Origin: Pseudoduganella armeniaca | GTDB lineage: Bacteria; Pseudomonadota; Gammaproteobacteria; Burkholderiales; Burkholderiaceae_D | Length of the DNA: 64,000 nucleotides | Direction of reading: 5' to 3' | NCBI RefSeq assembly: GCF_003028855.1 | Contig: NZ_CP028324.1 | Coordinates: 5,952,001 to 6,016,000, forward strand | Shown here: one piece after another, positions 42,892-51,613 of the stretch | Position numbering within the stretch: position 1 is the first letter of the stretch | Layout of the letters: every line of letters begins with the position of its first letter | Translations under genes and position numbers: made by a program | The notes under the pieces: generated by a model | What the model was told of the DNA's origin: nothing | Databases searched by the model: none | Seen by the model: the letters and a program-made list of their open reading frames with translations, nothing else

Positions 42892-43178
42892 AGGAATTTT
42901 CCGGCTGTGAAGGCGACGGCGGCCAGCGAGACGGTGGTGGCGAAGAACCAGCGCACCATGCGGCTTTCCAGCTCGGCCATCGTGGCGTCCAGGCGGCCGA
43001 AGCGGTCCAGCAGTTTCAGCTCGACCCGGACCAGGTCTTCTTTCGTGCAATAGTTGGAGACGAACACGGCAACGTCGCGCTCGATCGCGGCAAAGCGGCG
43101 CTCGGTGCCGTTACCATTGCCCGCAGCGCCGCCGTGGCAGCGCGTCTTCGCATCGGCTTCCATGATCTCTTCGCTCAT
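42888..43178 (-). CDS. Small coiled-coil protein with C-terminal membrane helix
   Basis: This 96-residue protein has a charged N-terminus, a helical amphipathic middle (TKEDLVRVELKLLDRFGRLDATMAELESRM in two heptad blocks, about 44-73) and a C-terminal membrane helix (about 76-95, FFATTVSLAAVAFTAG). The layout resembles small DUF1640-like membrane proteins. ATG 43178 has AAGGAG upstream. The function is unknown. Confidence 0.75.
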   Translation of the reverse strand: MSEEIMEADAKTRCHGGAAGNGNGTERRFAAIERDVAVFVSNYCTKEDLVRVELKLLDRFGRLDATMAELESRMVRWFFATTVSLAAVAFTAGKFL

Positions 43179-43259
43179 GACGGTCTCCTTGCTTGATGAC
43201 TCATCGTCGGCCAGGCAAGGCTTCAAGTCAAGCGGAACACTACTTCAGCTTGCCACAGC

Positions 43260-44390
43260 TCAGAGTTCTTCCAACGAATACAAACGGCTGTGCTCGCGGA
43301 TGGCGTAGCGGTCCGTCATGCCGGCGATATAGTCGGCAATCCGCCGTGCCTGCTTCGTCGCATCGCCGCTGCTGTCGCGGTAATCCGGCGGCAGCAGTTG
43401 CGGGTCCTGGGTGAAGGCGTCATACAGCTCGCGCACGATGCGGCTGGCCTTCAGGCGCATGCGGTTGACCTTGTAATGGCGGTACAGGTTCTCGCGCAGG
43501 AAGCGCTTCAGCTCGGTGGCATCCTGGCGCATCGGGTCGGAAAAACGGATCAGCGGCGGCCCGGCGCGCACCTCGTCGATGCTGCGTGGCGCCACCTCGG
43601 CGATGCGCTGCTGCGACGTGGCGATCAGGTCGTCCGCCAGCGCCGTGATCAGGCGGCGCAAGGTCTCATAAATCGCGCGCCGCCCCGTCAGGCCGGGGAA
43701 CGCGCCCTGCACCTCGCGCCACAGGCGGCCGAAGAAATCGACCTGCTCCATCTGCGCGATGGTGATCAGGCCGGAGCGCAAGCCGTCGTCGATGTCGTGG
43801 CTGTTGTAGGCGATTTCGTCGGCCAGGTTGGTCAGCTGCGCTTCCAGCGACGGCTGGGTCTTGTCGAGGAAGCGCTGCGCCACGTCGCCCAGCAGCCGGG
43901 CATTGTTGACGGAGCAGTGCTTGAGGATGCCCTCGCGCGTTTCGAACATCAGGTTCAAGCCATCGAACGCACCGTACTGCTCTTCCAGGTAGTCCACCAC
44001 GCGCAGGCTTTGCAGGTTGTGCTCGAAGCCGCCGTGGCCGGCCATGCATTCGTTCAGCACGTCCTGGCCCACGTGGCCGAACGGCGTGTGGCCCAGGTCG
44101 TGGGCCAGCGCGATGGCTTCGACCAGGTCTTCGTTCAGGTGCAGGTTGCGCGCGATCGAGCGGCCGATCTGCGCCACTTCCAGGCTGTGCGTCAGGCGCG
44201 TGCGGAACAGGTCTCCTTCGTGGTTCAGGAAGACCTGGGTCTTGTATTCGAGCCGGCGAAACGCTGTCGAATGGATGATGCGGTCGCGGTCGCGCTGGAA
44301 CTGGCTGCGCGACGCGTGCGGGGTTTCGTCGAAGCGACGACCGCGCCCTTGTTCCGAGTGCGCGGCGTAGGGAGCGAGCGCGTCTTCCAT
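43260..44390 (-). CDS. dgt: Deoxyguanosinetriphosphate triphosphohydrolase-like protein
   Basis: This 376-residue HD-superfamily enzyme releases triphosphate from dNTPs. The RDRIIHSTAFRRLEYKTQVF region, the metal-binding HSLEVAQIGRSIAR, and HDLGHTPFGHVG match the dGTPase family. NLADEIAYNSHDIDDGLRSG carries the further HD ligands. GGAG precedes the ATG at 44390, which lies two bases after the aroB stop. The longer open frame upstream is a shadow of aroB. Confidence 0.94.
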   Translation of the reverse strand: MEDALAPYAAHSEQGRGRRFDETPHASRSQFQRDRDRIIHSTAFRRLEYKTQVFLNHEGDLFRTRLTHSLEVAQIGRSIARNLHLNEDLVEAIALAHDLGHTPFGHVGQDVLNECMAGHGGFEHNLQSLRVVDYLEEQYGAFDGLNLMFETREGILKHCSVNNARLLGDVAQRFLDKTQPSLEAQLTNLADEIAYNSHDIDDGLRSGLITIAQMEQVDFFGRLWREVQGAFPGLTGRRAIYETLRRLITALADDLIATSQQRIAEVAPRSIDEVRAGPPLIRFSDPMRQDATELKRFLRENLYRHYKVNRMRLKASRIVRELYDAFTQDPQLLPPDYRDSSGDATKQARRIADYIAGMTDRYAIREHSRLYSLEEL

Positions 44391-44392
44391 GC

Positions 44393-46039
44393 TTACTCCA
44401 CGCAGGCGGCGATGGTGTCGAGCAGTGCGGCTTGCGGCGCGCTCGTGACCAGGGCCGTGCCCAGGGGTTTCAACAGGATGAACTTGATGGCGCCGCCCTC
44501 GTTCTTCTTGTCCACCTCCATCAGCTCGAGCCAGCGCTCGGTGCCCAGGTCGGGCGCCGTGACGGGCAAGCCGGCCGCGGCCACCAGCGCGCGGATGCGC
44601 GCCACCGTGGCCGTGTCGATATAGCCCAGGCGCTGCGACAGCTCGGCCGCCATCACCATACCGCAGCCGACCGCTTCGCCATGCAGCCAGTGACCGTAGC
44701 CCATGCCCGCCTCGATGGCGTGGCCGAATGTGTGGCCGAAGTTCAGGATGGCGCGCAGGCCGCCTTCGCGTTCGTCCTGGCGCACCACGTCGGCCTTGAT
44801 CTCGCACGAGCGCGCGATGGCATAGGCCAGCGCGGCGCGGTCGCGCGCGACCAGCTTGGCGATATTGGCCTCGATCCAGTCGAAGAAGGCGCTGTCGATG
44901 ATGGCGCCGTGCTTGATCACTTCGGCCAGGCCGGCCGCCAGCTCGCGCTGCGGCAGCGTTTCCAGCGTGGACGTGTCGGCCAGCACCACCTTCGGCTGGT
45001 AGAACGCCCCGATCATGTTCTTGCCCAGCGGGTGGTTGATGCCCGTCTTGCCGCCCACCGACGAATCGACTTGCGACAGCAAGGTGGTCGGCACCTGGAT
45101 GAAGTCGACGCCGCGCATGTACGACGCGGCGGCAAAGCCCGTCAGGTCGCCGATGACGCCGCCGCCCAGCGCGATCAGCGTGGTCTTGCGGTCGCATTTG
45201 TTGGCCAGCAGCGCATCGAAGATCTGCATCAGGCTGGCCCAGTTCTTGTACTCCTCGCCGTCTTCCAGCACGACGGCGACGACTTCCTTGCCGGCGGCCG
45301 CCAGCGGCGCGCGGATGCGCTCCAGGTAGAGCGGCGCGACGGTGGTATTGGTGACGATGGCGACCTTGCGGCCATTGACGTGGCGCGCCAGCAGGTCCGG
45401 GTCGTCCAGCACGGCGGGGCCGATCGAGATGGGGTAGCTGCGCTCGCCCAGGTCGACATGGAGAAGGATATTGGTCTGTTCGTTCATCGAAGGTAGTGGA
45501 TGCGTCGTGCAGTTGGGCGCGGCCTGGCAGGCCCGCGCCTCGAGCTGGTTGATGATGATCTGGACCATCGATTGTACGTTAGGTCGGCCCGTATCGACGA
45601 CGAGGTGCGCCATCTCCGTGTAGAGCGGCTCGCGCTGGGCCAGCAGCTCTTCCAGCTTCTTGCGCGGATCGGCCGTCTGCAGCAGGGGGCGGTTCTTGTC
45701 GTGGCTGGTGCGCGCCAGGATGCTGCCGATGCTGGCGCGCAGATAAATGACGGTGCCGCTCTCCCGCAACAGCGCGCGGCTCTCGGGATTGAGGATGGCA
45801 CCGCCGCCGGTGGCCAGCACGATGCCTTCCTGGCCGCACAGTTCGCGGATCACGTCCGCCTCGCGCCGGCGGAAGCTGCCCTCGCCTTCGATCTCGAAGA
45901 TCCATGGAATCGTGGCGCCCGTGCGCGCCTCGATCTCGTGATCGGAGTCGACGAAGCGCATGCCCAGCTTGCGGGCGAGCATCCGACCGATGGTCGTCTT
46001 GCCCGCTCCCATCAGCCCTACCAAAAATACATTCCCCAT
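44393..46039 (-). CDS. aroKB: Shikimate kinase and 3-dehydroquinate synthase in one continuous frame (AroK-AroB)
   Basis: Both are shikimate-pathway enzymes for aromatic amino acids. Residues 1-184 are shikimate kinase: MGNVFLVGLMGAGKTTIGRML Walker A (counted from residue 1), DSDHEIEARTG, the FRRREADVI Arg and GGGAILNPESR. Residues 185-548 are 3-dehydroquinate synthase from MNEQTNILLHVDL, with GGGVIGDLTGFAAASYMRG, PTTLLSQVDSSVGGKTGIN and the metal His in NFGHTFGHAIE. No stop separates them. In another frame a TGA overlaps the aroB ATG (ATGA, 45484-45487), the usual coupled arrangement. The linker's last codons are not GC3-biased. The frame may thus be a true fusion or two genes joined by a one-base error. 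Confidence 0.85.
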   Translation of the reverse strand: MGNVFLVGLMGAGKTTIGRMLARKLGMRFVDSDHEIEARTGATIPWIFEIEGEGSFRRREADVIRELCGQEGIVLATGGGAILNPESRALLRESGTVIYLRASIGSILARTSHDKNRPLLQTADPRKKLEELLAQREPLYTEMAHLVVDTGRPNVQSMVQIIINQLEARACQAAPNCTTHPLPSMNEQTNILLHVDLGERSYPISIGPAVLDDPDLLARHVNGRKVAIVTNTTVAPLYLERIRAPLAAAGKEVVAVVLEDGEEYKNWASLMQIFDALLANKCDRKTTLIALGGGVIGDLTGFAAASYMRGVDFIQVPTTLLSQVDSSVGGKTGINHPLGKNMIGAFYQPKVVLADTSTLETLPQRELAAGLAEVIKHGAIIDSAFFDWIEANIAKLVARDRAALAYAIARSCEIKADVVRQDEREGGLRAILNFGHTFGHAIEAGMGYGHWLHGEAVGCGMVMAAELSQRLGYIDTATVARIRALVAAAGLPVTAPDLGTERWLELMEVDKKNEGGAIKFILLKPLGTALVTSAPQAALLDTIAACVE

Positions 46040-46117
46040 CGAGTTCCGTCTCGCCAATGTGTCACAGTCGTGTCATTGTAATCCGAGCGGCCCCGGGCGC
46101 GCCCAAACGGGACGGGT

Positions 46118-46151
46118 CAATGCAAAACGGCCGGGCTGCAAGGCAGGCCGG
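46118..46151 (-). terminator. Possible terminator after the pil operon
   Basis: ACGGCCGG and CCGGCCGT pair around a 13-base loop and are followed on the minus strand by TTTTGC. It lies about 80 bases after the pilQ stop and before aroK. Confidence 0.5.
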
Positions 46152-46185
46152 CCGTCCGGTCAATACAGTTGAGGTCGTGTCCCAC

Positions 46186-46214
46186 CGCGGGGTCAGTCAC
46201 CAAAGTGGGACACG
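46186..46214. repeat. Inverted repeat after pilQ
   Basis: GTGTCCCAC and GTGGGACAC form perfect nine-base arms around a GGGGTCAGTCACC-containing spacer. The spacer resembles the GGGGTCAGACCC arms of the repeat near 56473, so it may belong to the same dispersed family and not be a terminator. Confidence 0.5.
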
Positions 46215-46228
46215 GACTGATGGGTAGG

Positions 46229-48370
46229 TCAGCGCGCCGACAGCCGCTCGGCCACCACCTTCGGCGTGATGAACACCAGCAGCTCCGTCTTCTCGCTGGT
46301 GCGGCTGGTATTGCGGAACAGGTGGCCCACCACCGGCACGTCGCCCAGCAGCGGCACCTTCGACACCGTGTTGCGCTCCGTCTGCTGGTAAATACCGCCC
46401 AGCACCACGGTACCGCCGTTCTCCACCATCACCTGGGTCTTGACGTGCTTGGTGTCGATGGCGAAGCCGGCGCGGGTCTCGGCGCCCACGCTGTCCTTGT
46501 TGACGTCGACATCGACGACCACGTTGCCGTCCGGCGTGATCTGCGGCGTCACTTCCAGCCGCAGGTTGGCCTTGCGGAACACGATCGACGTGGCGCCGCT
46601 GCTGGTCGCCACCTGGTACGGCAGTTCCAGGCCCTGCTCGATCAGCGCCACCGACTTGTCGGCCGTGACGACGCGCGGGCTGGAGATGATCTTGCCGGTG
46701 CCGTCCGCCTCCAGGGCCGACAACTCCAGGTTCAGGAAGCGGTTGGCGGCGGCGTTGAACAGGCTGATGGCCAGGTTGCCCGCGGCGACACCGTTGATGG
46801 GCGCGGCCGGCAGGTTGATGAACTGGGTATTGCCGAAGTCGCCGGCGGAGTCGGCGCTGGCGACCTGTCCCGTGATCTGGCCCACGCCATTCAGATTGCC
46901 GCCCACGCCCACGCGGTTGCCGCCCAGCGACCAGCCGGGCTGGCCGCCGCGCAGGCCGCGCATGTCGGCAAAGCCCAGTTTCGCGCCCAGGTTGCGGGTA
47001 AAGCCGTCGTTGGCCTCGACGATACGGGCCTCGATCAGTACCTGCTTGGTGGCGATGTCGGTCTTGGCGATCAGCTTGCGCACGTCTTCCAGCTTCGAGG
47101 CCACGTCGGTGACGAACAGCTGGTTGGTACGTGGCTCGATGATGGCGCTGCCGCGCTTGGACAGGATGCGGTTGCGCCCATCGGCGCCATCCAAACCGAA
47201 CACCAGCTTGAACGACTCCGCCTTCTGGTAGTTCAGCTGGAAGATCTCGGACTTCAGCGGCTCCAGGTCGGCGATCTGCGCCTTCTGTTCCAGCTCCAGC
47301 TTTTCCTTGGTCAGCAGCTCTTCCTTCGGCGCGATCCAGATCACGTTGCCGTTCTTGCGCATGTCCAGCCCCTTGGCCTGCAGGATCACGTCCAGTGCCT
47401 GGTCCCACGGCACTTCCTTCAGGCGCAGGGTCAGGCTGCCGGCCACGCTGTCGCTGGTGATGATGTTCAGGCCGGAAATGTCGGCTACGGCCTGCAGCGC
47501 CGCGCGCACTTCCACGTTCTGGAAGTTGAACGACAGCTTCTCGCCGCGATAGCCCTGCGTGCCCTGGGTCAGCTTGTTCGGGTCTTCCTTGATCGGTTTG
47601 ATATCGACCACCAGCTGCGTGTCGCTCTGGTAGACGCTCTGCTCCCACAGGCCCTTGGCTTCGATCTGCATGCGCACGTTGTCGCCCTGCGGCGTGGTGG
47701 TGATCAGCGACACGGGCGTGCCGAAGTCCGTCACGTCCAGGCGACGGCGCAGCGACTCGGGCAGCGCCGTCTTCAGGAAGTCCACCGTGACGCCGTTGCC
47801 ACCCTGGCGCACGTCGACGGCCACCTGGTTGCCCGGCAGGTCGACGACGATGCGGCCTTCGCCATTGCTGCCGCGGCGGAAGTCGAGGTCGCGCAGCGTC
47901 GGACGAGCGGCGGCCTTGACGGCGGGTGCTGGCGCTTTCGCCGCCGGCAGGCCGCGGCTGTCCACCGCCGTCGCCGTGCCGCCGGAAGCGTCGATGGTGA
48001 GGATGACGTTCTTGCCGTCGATGGCGGTAGCGTAGTTCAGCGGCCGCTTCAGGTTGAACACGAGGCGCGAGCGCTCGCCCGCCTGCACCACGTTCACGCT
48101 GCGCAGGTCGCCCACTTCCATGTCCTGGCTGGTCTTGCCGGTGCCATTGGTGGTCTTGCCGAAGTCCAGCGCGATCCGGGGCGGGTTGGTGATGGCAAAG
48201 CCGATCGGCAGCTGGTCCGGAGCCTGGTCGAGCGCGATGCGGACGATCACGTTCGAGCCCTGCTGGTTGGCCGTGACGGACTCGATCGCGTTCTGCGCCA
48301 AGGCGGCCGCGCTGGCCAAGGCCAGCGCCAGCGCGGCGCCGGCCCGGCGCAGGGTTGTGATGGCGATCAT
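46229..48370 (-). CDS. pilQ: Type IV pilus secretin PilQ
   Basis: This 713-residue outer-membrane channel passes the type IV pilus. A signal peptide (about 1-25, ending ALAQ) is followed by AMIN domains (about 28-120 and 160-250). An STN/N0 domain (SFNFQNVEVRAALQAVADISGLN, near 290-312), an N1 region and the secretin domain come next. The secretin end has VPLLGDVPVVGHLFRN and TELLVFITPKVV. It overlaps pilP by four bases and ends the pilMNOPQ operon. Confidence 0.96.
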   Translation of the reverse strand: MIAITTLRRAGAALALALASAAALAQNAIESVTANQQGSNVIVRIALDQAPDQLPIGFAITNPPRIALDFGKTTNGTGKTSQDMEVGDLRSVNVVQAGERSRLVFNLKRPLNYATAIDGKNVILTIDASGGTATAVDSRGLPAAKAPAPAVKAAARPTLRDLDFRRGSNGEGRIVVDLPGNQVAVDVRQGGNGVTVDFLKTALPESLRRRLDVTDFGTPVSLITTTPQGDNVRMQIEAKGLWEQSVYQSDTQLVVDIKPIKEDPNKLTQGTQGYRGEKLSFNFQNVEVRAALQAVADISGLNIITSDSVAGSLTLRLKEVPWDQALDVILQAKGLDMRKNGNVIWIAPKEELLTKEKLELEQKAQIADLEPLKSEIFQLNYQKAESFKLVFGLDGADGRNRILSKRGSAIIEPRTNQLFVTDVASKLEDVRKLIAKTDIATKQVLIEARIVEANDGFTRNLGAKLGFADMRGLRGGQPGWSLGGNRVGVGGNLNGVGQITGQVASADSAGDFGNTQFINLPAAPINGVAAGNLAISLFNAAANRFLNLELSALEADGTGKIISSPRVVTADKSVALIEQGLELPYQVATSSGATSIVFRKANLRLEVTPQITPDGNVVVDVDVNKDSVGAETRAGFAIDTKHVKTQVMVENGGTVVLGGIYQQTERNTVSKVPLLGDVPVVGHLFRNTSRTSEKTELLVFITPKVVAERLSAR

Positions 48371-48897
48371 TGGGTACTCTCCTTACTGTCCTGCAGTTCC
48401 AACTTCGATGTGCGTTCGACCCACTCGCCGGCCGCATCCTGTACCAGTTCCCGGATCGTCACGGCGTCTTCCGTCACCGCCGTGATCCGGCCGAAATTCT
48501 GACCCAGGTGCTGCCCGGTCCGTACCTGGTACAGGGTACGGTCGATCTGCAGCAGGCCCCAGACCACGCCGCCTTTTTGCAGCGTGCCCACCATCTTCAT
48601 CGTGTCGAGCGGGAAGCCCTCGAGGAATTCCTTGCGCCGGCCCATGTCGGGCTGCTCGCCGCCGCCCGGGCGGGCCTTGGCCAGCTCCGTGATCAGCTTG
48701 TTCGGATTGAACGGGTCCGGCTGCTCCTGCGAGGCGTAGGCGAACGGCACGAAGGTCTTCGGCTCGGGCAGCGGCTTGACGGCCGGCTGCGTGCTCGCGT
48801 CCACGTCCTTCATCCACTGGCGTACTTCCTGCACGTCGCTGTCGCCGCAACCGGCCAGCAGCGCGCAGCTCACAAACCATGTCGCGGCGTGCTTCAT
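48367..48897 (-). CDS. pilP: Type IV pilus assembly lipoprotein PilP
   Basis: This 176-residue inner-membrane lipoprotein links PilNO to the PilQ secretin. The signal peptide ends in ALLAGC, giving an acylated Cys at 17. The HR-like beta domain is FLEGFPLDTMKMVGTLQKGG through TLYQVRTGQHLGQNFGRI. It overlaps both neighbours (ATGA at each end), so translation is coupled through the operon. Confidence 0.95.
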   Translation of the reverse strand: MKHAATWFVSCALLAGCGDSDVQEVRQWMKDVDASTQPAVKPLPEPKTFVPFAYASQEQPDPFNPNKLITELAKARPGGGEQPDMGRRKEFLEGFPLDTMKMVGTLQKGGVVWGLLQIDRTLYQVRTGQHLGQNFGRITAVTEDAVTIRELVQDAAGEWVERTSKLELQDSKESTQ

Positions 48898-49556
48898 GGT
48901 TTCGCCTCCTTCTTTTTCTTGGCGGCCGCCTTGCGCTGCGCCGCCACTTCGTCCTGGTCCAGGTAGCGGAATGTCTTCGCCACCGCATCCAGGGTCAGGG
49001 TGCCGTCGCGGCCGGTGGTCAGCGACATATTGTTCAGCGTGACGATGCGCGGCAGGTTCGCCATGTCGCCCGCGAACGCGCCGATGTCGTGGTAGTTGCC
49101 GGACACCTTGATGTCGATCGGCAGCTCGGCGTAGTAGTCCTTGACGACCACCTGGCCCGGCTTGAACAGCTCGAACTGCAGGCCACGGCCGATGCCGGCC
49201 TGGTTAATGTCCGACAGCAGCGCGGCCATTTCCGCCTTGCTGGGCAGCTGCTTCTCCAGCCGTACCACGTACTGGTCGACCTGGGCCTTCTGCGCCACCA
49301 GGGCCGGCAGGTTGACCGCCTGCGCCGTCTTCATGCGGTACTCCGTGCGCAAGGTCTGTTCCTGCGCCGCGCCGGCGTCCTGCTCCTCGAACTGGCCGCT
49401 CCAGTAGCCGAAATGGCCCAGCACCACCACGGCCAGCGCCACGCCGGCGCCGCACAGCACGCGCGGCGCCAGCGGCCACTGGCCGGGATGCACGCCATTC
49501 AGGCCGCGAAACTGCGCGGCGATGGGTTCGATCAGGTCCTTGATATCCGTTGCCAT
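48894..49556 (-). CDS. pilO: Type IV pilus inner-membrane protein PilO
   Basis: This 220-residue bitopic protein pairs with PilN in the alignment subcomplex. One membrane helix at about 33-50 is followed by a coiled coil (LPALVAQKAQVDQYVVRLEKQLPSK, split near 85-108). A ferredoxin-like domain with FELFKPGQVVVKDYYAELPIDIKVSGNYHDIGAF (about 125-160) comes next and the tail is Lys/Ala-rich. ATG 49556 lies five bases after the pilN stop. Confidence 0.94.
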   Translation of the reverse strand: MATDIKDLIEPIAAQFRGLNGVHPGQWPLAPRVLCGAGVALAVVVLGHFGYWSGQFEEQDAGAAQEQTLRTEYRMKTAQAVNLPALVAQKAQVDQYVVRLEKQLPSKAEMAALLSDINQAGIGRGLQFELFKPGQVVVKDYYAELPIDIKVSGNYHDIGAFAGDMANLPRIVTLNNMSLTTGRDGTLTLDAVAKTFRYLDQDEVAAQRKAAAKKKKEAKP

Positions 49557-49561
49557 GGTCG

Positions 49562-50188
49562 TCACGCCGCCTTGTCCGGCGCCGGCTGGTGGGCGCCCGC
49601 CTTGCCGTCTTCTTCCGGTTTGTCCTTGTCGCGCGCTCGCTTGATGCCGACGATGACGGTGAATTCCACCACCTTGCGCGCCACCTTGCCCTGGCCGATC
49701 GTGCCGGCCTTCGCTTCCACCAGGTCGGGCCGCTCCAGCCATGGCGAAGCGCTCGACATATTGCGCAGCAGCTCCGAAACCCGTTCCTGCGACTGCGCAT
49801 AGCCGTTCACCGTCACGCGCTGGCCTTCCTGGCGAAACGCCTTCAGGAACACGCCGGGTGGCGTCTGGCGCACCAGCTCGTCGAGCAGGTAGACCGGCTG
49901 GTTGCGGTCGCCTTGCAGGTCCTCGACGGCCTGCTGGCGCGCCTTCAGCGCCTCGATCTCCTGCTTCAGCGTGGCGATTTCCTTGATCTTGCCGTCCAGC
50001 GCGACGATGGCCGTCTTCAGTTCGCGGTTGCGGCCTTCCTGCACGGCGATGGCGCGTGCGTTGTAGCCGCCCACCAGCAGCACGATGCCGGTGCCGATCA
50101 GCGCCGACAGCACCATCAGCGCGACAAAGGCCGCCTTGCGCTGCTTGCGCTTTTCCTCGCGGTGCGGCAGCAGGTTGATGCGGATCAT
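49562..50188 (-). CDS. pilN: Type IV pilus inner-membrane protein PilN
   Basis: This 208-residue protein binds PilM through its cytoplasmic N-terminus INLLPHREEKR, the hallmark of PilN. A membrane helix at about 22-44, a coiled coil and a periplasmic domain (PPGVFLKAFRQEGQRVTVNGYAQSQERVSELL, about 110-142) follow. The ATG overlaps the pilM stop as ATGA. The C-terminal tail is charged and Pro/Ala-rich. Confidence 0.95.
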   Translation of the reverse strand: MIRINLLPHREEKRKQRKAAFVALMVLSALIGTGIVLLVGGYNARAIAVQEGRNRELKTAIVALDGKIKEIATLKQEIEALKARQQAVEDLQGDRNQPVYLLDELVRQTPPGVFLKAFRQEGQRVTVNGYAQSQERVSELLRNMSSASPWLERPDLVEAKAGTIGQGKVARKVVEFTVIVGIKRARDKDKPEEDGKAGAHQPAPDKAA

Positions 50189-51264
50189 CCGAACCTCCGC
50201 AAGGCCAGGCCGCAGGCGACCAGGTAGGCCGGCGCGTCGCTGCGCAGCTGCTGCTCGCGCACGGTGCCGGCCAGCTTCATGCCCTGGAACGGCGCCACGA
50301 TCGCCGTCGGGATGCGGGTGCGGCTGGCGATGATGTCCAGCAGCCCCGGCACCAGCGCGCAGCCGCCGGCCAGGTGGATCTGGTCGATCTTGGTATACGG
50401 CGTCGAGGTGAAGAAGAACTGGATCGCGCGCGTCACTTCCAGCGCGGCGCTCTCGAGGAACGGCGCCAGGATGTCGGTGGGGTAGCTGTCGGGCAGGTCG
50501 CCCGTCTTCTTGCGCGCTTCCGCTTCCTCGTAGGCGAGGCCATAGGCGCGCACGATGTCCTGCGTCAGTGCATTGCCGCCGAACGGCTGCTCCTTCTCGT
50601 ACACGGTCACGCCGTCCGCCATCATCGAGCACTGGGTGATCTGGGCGCCCATCTGGAACAGCGCGATCACCTGGCCGGCGCCGGCGCCCGGGGCCTGGGC
50701 GACCAGGCGATCCAGCGCCGCGCGCGCGGCATACGATTCGATGTCCATCACCGAAGCCTTCAGGCCGGACGCCTCGGCGACCGCGACGCGATCCTCGACC
50801 TTCTCACGGCGCGCGGCGGCCAGCATGACCTCGATGTCGTCTTCCGAACTGGCGACGGGGCCAATCACGTCGAAGTCCAGGCTGACCTCGTCCAGCGCGA
50901 AGGGGATATATTGGCTTGCTTCGGATTCGACCTGCACTTCCAGCTGTTCTTCGGACATGCCGGCGGGCAGGATGATCTTTTTCGTGATGACGGCGGCCGG
51001 TGGCATGCCCAGCGCGACGTTGCGCGCCCGCGTGCCGCTTTTCTTGACGACGCGGCGCACCGCGTCCACGACCTGGTCCAGGTTTTCGATATTGCCGTCA
51101 GTCACGGCGCCGCGCGGCAGTGCCTCGCTGGCGTAGCGTTCCAGGCGCAGGCCGTCCTTGCCGGCGTCGGCCAGCTCGACCAGGCGCACGCAGGTGCTGC
51201 TGATGTCGAGCCCGACGAGGGGCGGCGCGGCGCCGCCGAACAGGGCTTTCAGGTCGGGCATCAT
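50185..51264 (-). CDS. pilM: Type IV pilus assembly ATPase-like protein PilM
   Basis: This 359-residue cytoplasmic actin-like protein binds the PilN tail. The fold shows PPLVGLDISSTCVRLVELA, VITKKIILPAGMSEEQLE, the phosphate-binding-like LFQMGAQITQCSMM and AGGCALVPGLLDIIASRT. Of two adjacent ATGs the first (51264) is used here; GGAGAG lies about 11 bases upstream. It is the first gene of pilMNOPQ and is divergent from the PBP1A gene, as in many proteobacteria. Confidence 0.95.
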   Translation of the reverse strand: MMPDLKALFGGAAPPLVGLDISSTCVRLVELADAGKDGLRLERYASEALPRGAVTDGNIENLDQVVDAVRRVVKKSGTRARNVALGMPPAAVITKKIILPAGMSEEQLEVQVESEASQYIPFALDEVSLDFDVIGPVASSEDDIEVMLAAARREKVEDRVAVAEASGLKASVMDIESYAARAALDRLVAQAPGAGAGQVIALFQMGAQITQCSMMADGVTVYEKEQPFGGNALTQDIVRAYGLAYEEAEARKKTGDLPDSYPTDILAPFLESAALEVTRAIQFFFTSTPYTKIDQIHLAGGCALVPGLLDIIASRTRIPTAIVAPFQGMKLAGTVREQQLRSDAPAYLVACGLALRRFG

Positions 51265-51387
51265 GGCTGCGCTCTCCGCCCGGCGCGGCACGCTGGGCCC
51301 ATCACGGGCCACACCAGAGATATTTGCATAATGTCAGAATTCGCTTCAAAAACAGGTACTTGTACCTGGAACAGGGCTTGATATTGA

Positions 51388-51417
51388 ATCCTAGCAATAC
51401 CGCGAAGCGAGTGTAAA
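51388..51417 (-). promoter_or_regulatory. Candidate promoter of pilMNOPQ
   Basis: On the minus strand TTTACA (51412-51417) and TAGGAT (51388-51393) are 18 bases apart. This gives a leader of roughly 115 bases before pilM. Confidence 0.4.
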
Positions 51418-51576
51418 GGTATTTCTGTACGGAATTTTTGTGACACTGTGCTTGTTCCACCACACAGTTTTCAAGACATATAGCCGCGCCGATAACAAAG
51501 TTGTTTTATTGCCCACGGAAAACTTAGCTGCACCAGAGGGAGGCTGGCGTGCGTGCCCGGTGAAATGGGGGTGTCT

Positions 51577-51582
51577 TATAAT
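51577..51582 (+). promoter_or_regulatory. mrcA: -10 box of the PBP1A gene
   Basis: A perfect TATAAT lies 31 bases before the start. The -35 hexamer is poor (TGCCCG at the right distance). Confidence 0.55.
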
Positions 51583-51613
51583 GCTTGCATAAAATTACGA
51601 AAGTTCTCGCCGC

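Larger units (their letters stand above)
51265..51613. other. Divergent promoter region between pilM and PBP1A
   Basis: No gene is seen in these 349 bases. The stretch is less GC-rich than its surroundings and holds a promoter candidate on each strand, listed separately. A palindrome-rich or regulator-specific motif was not recognised. Confidence 0.7.

Noticed and set aside
44391..45197. Long N-terminal extension of the dgt frame
   Set aside because: The extension lies inside aroB in another frame. The ATG at 44390 with GGAG upstream fits the family start.
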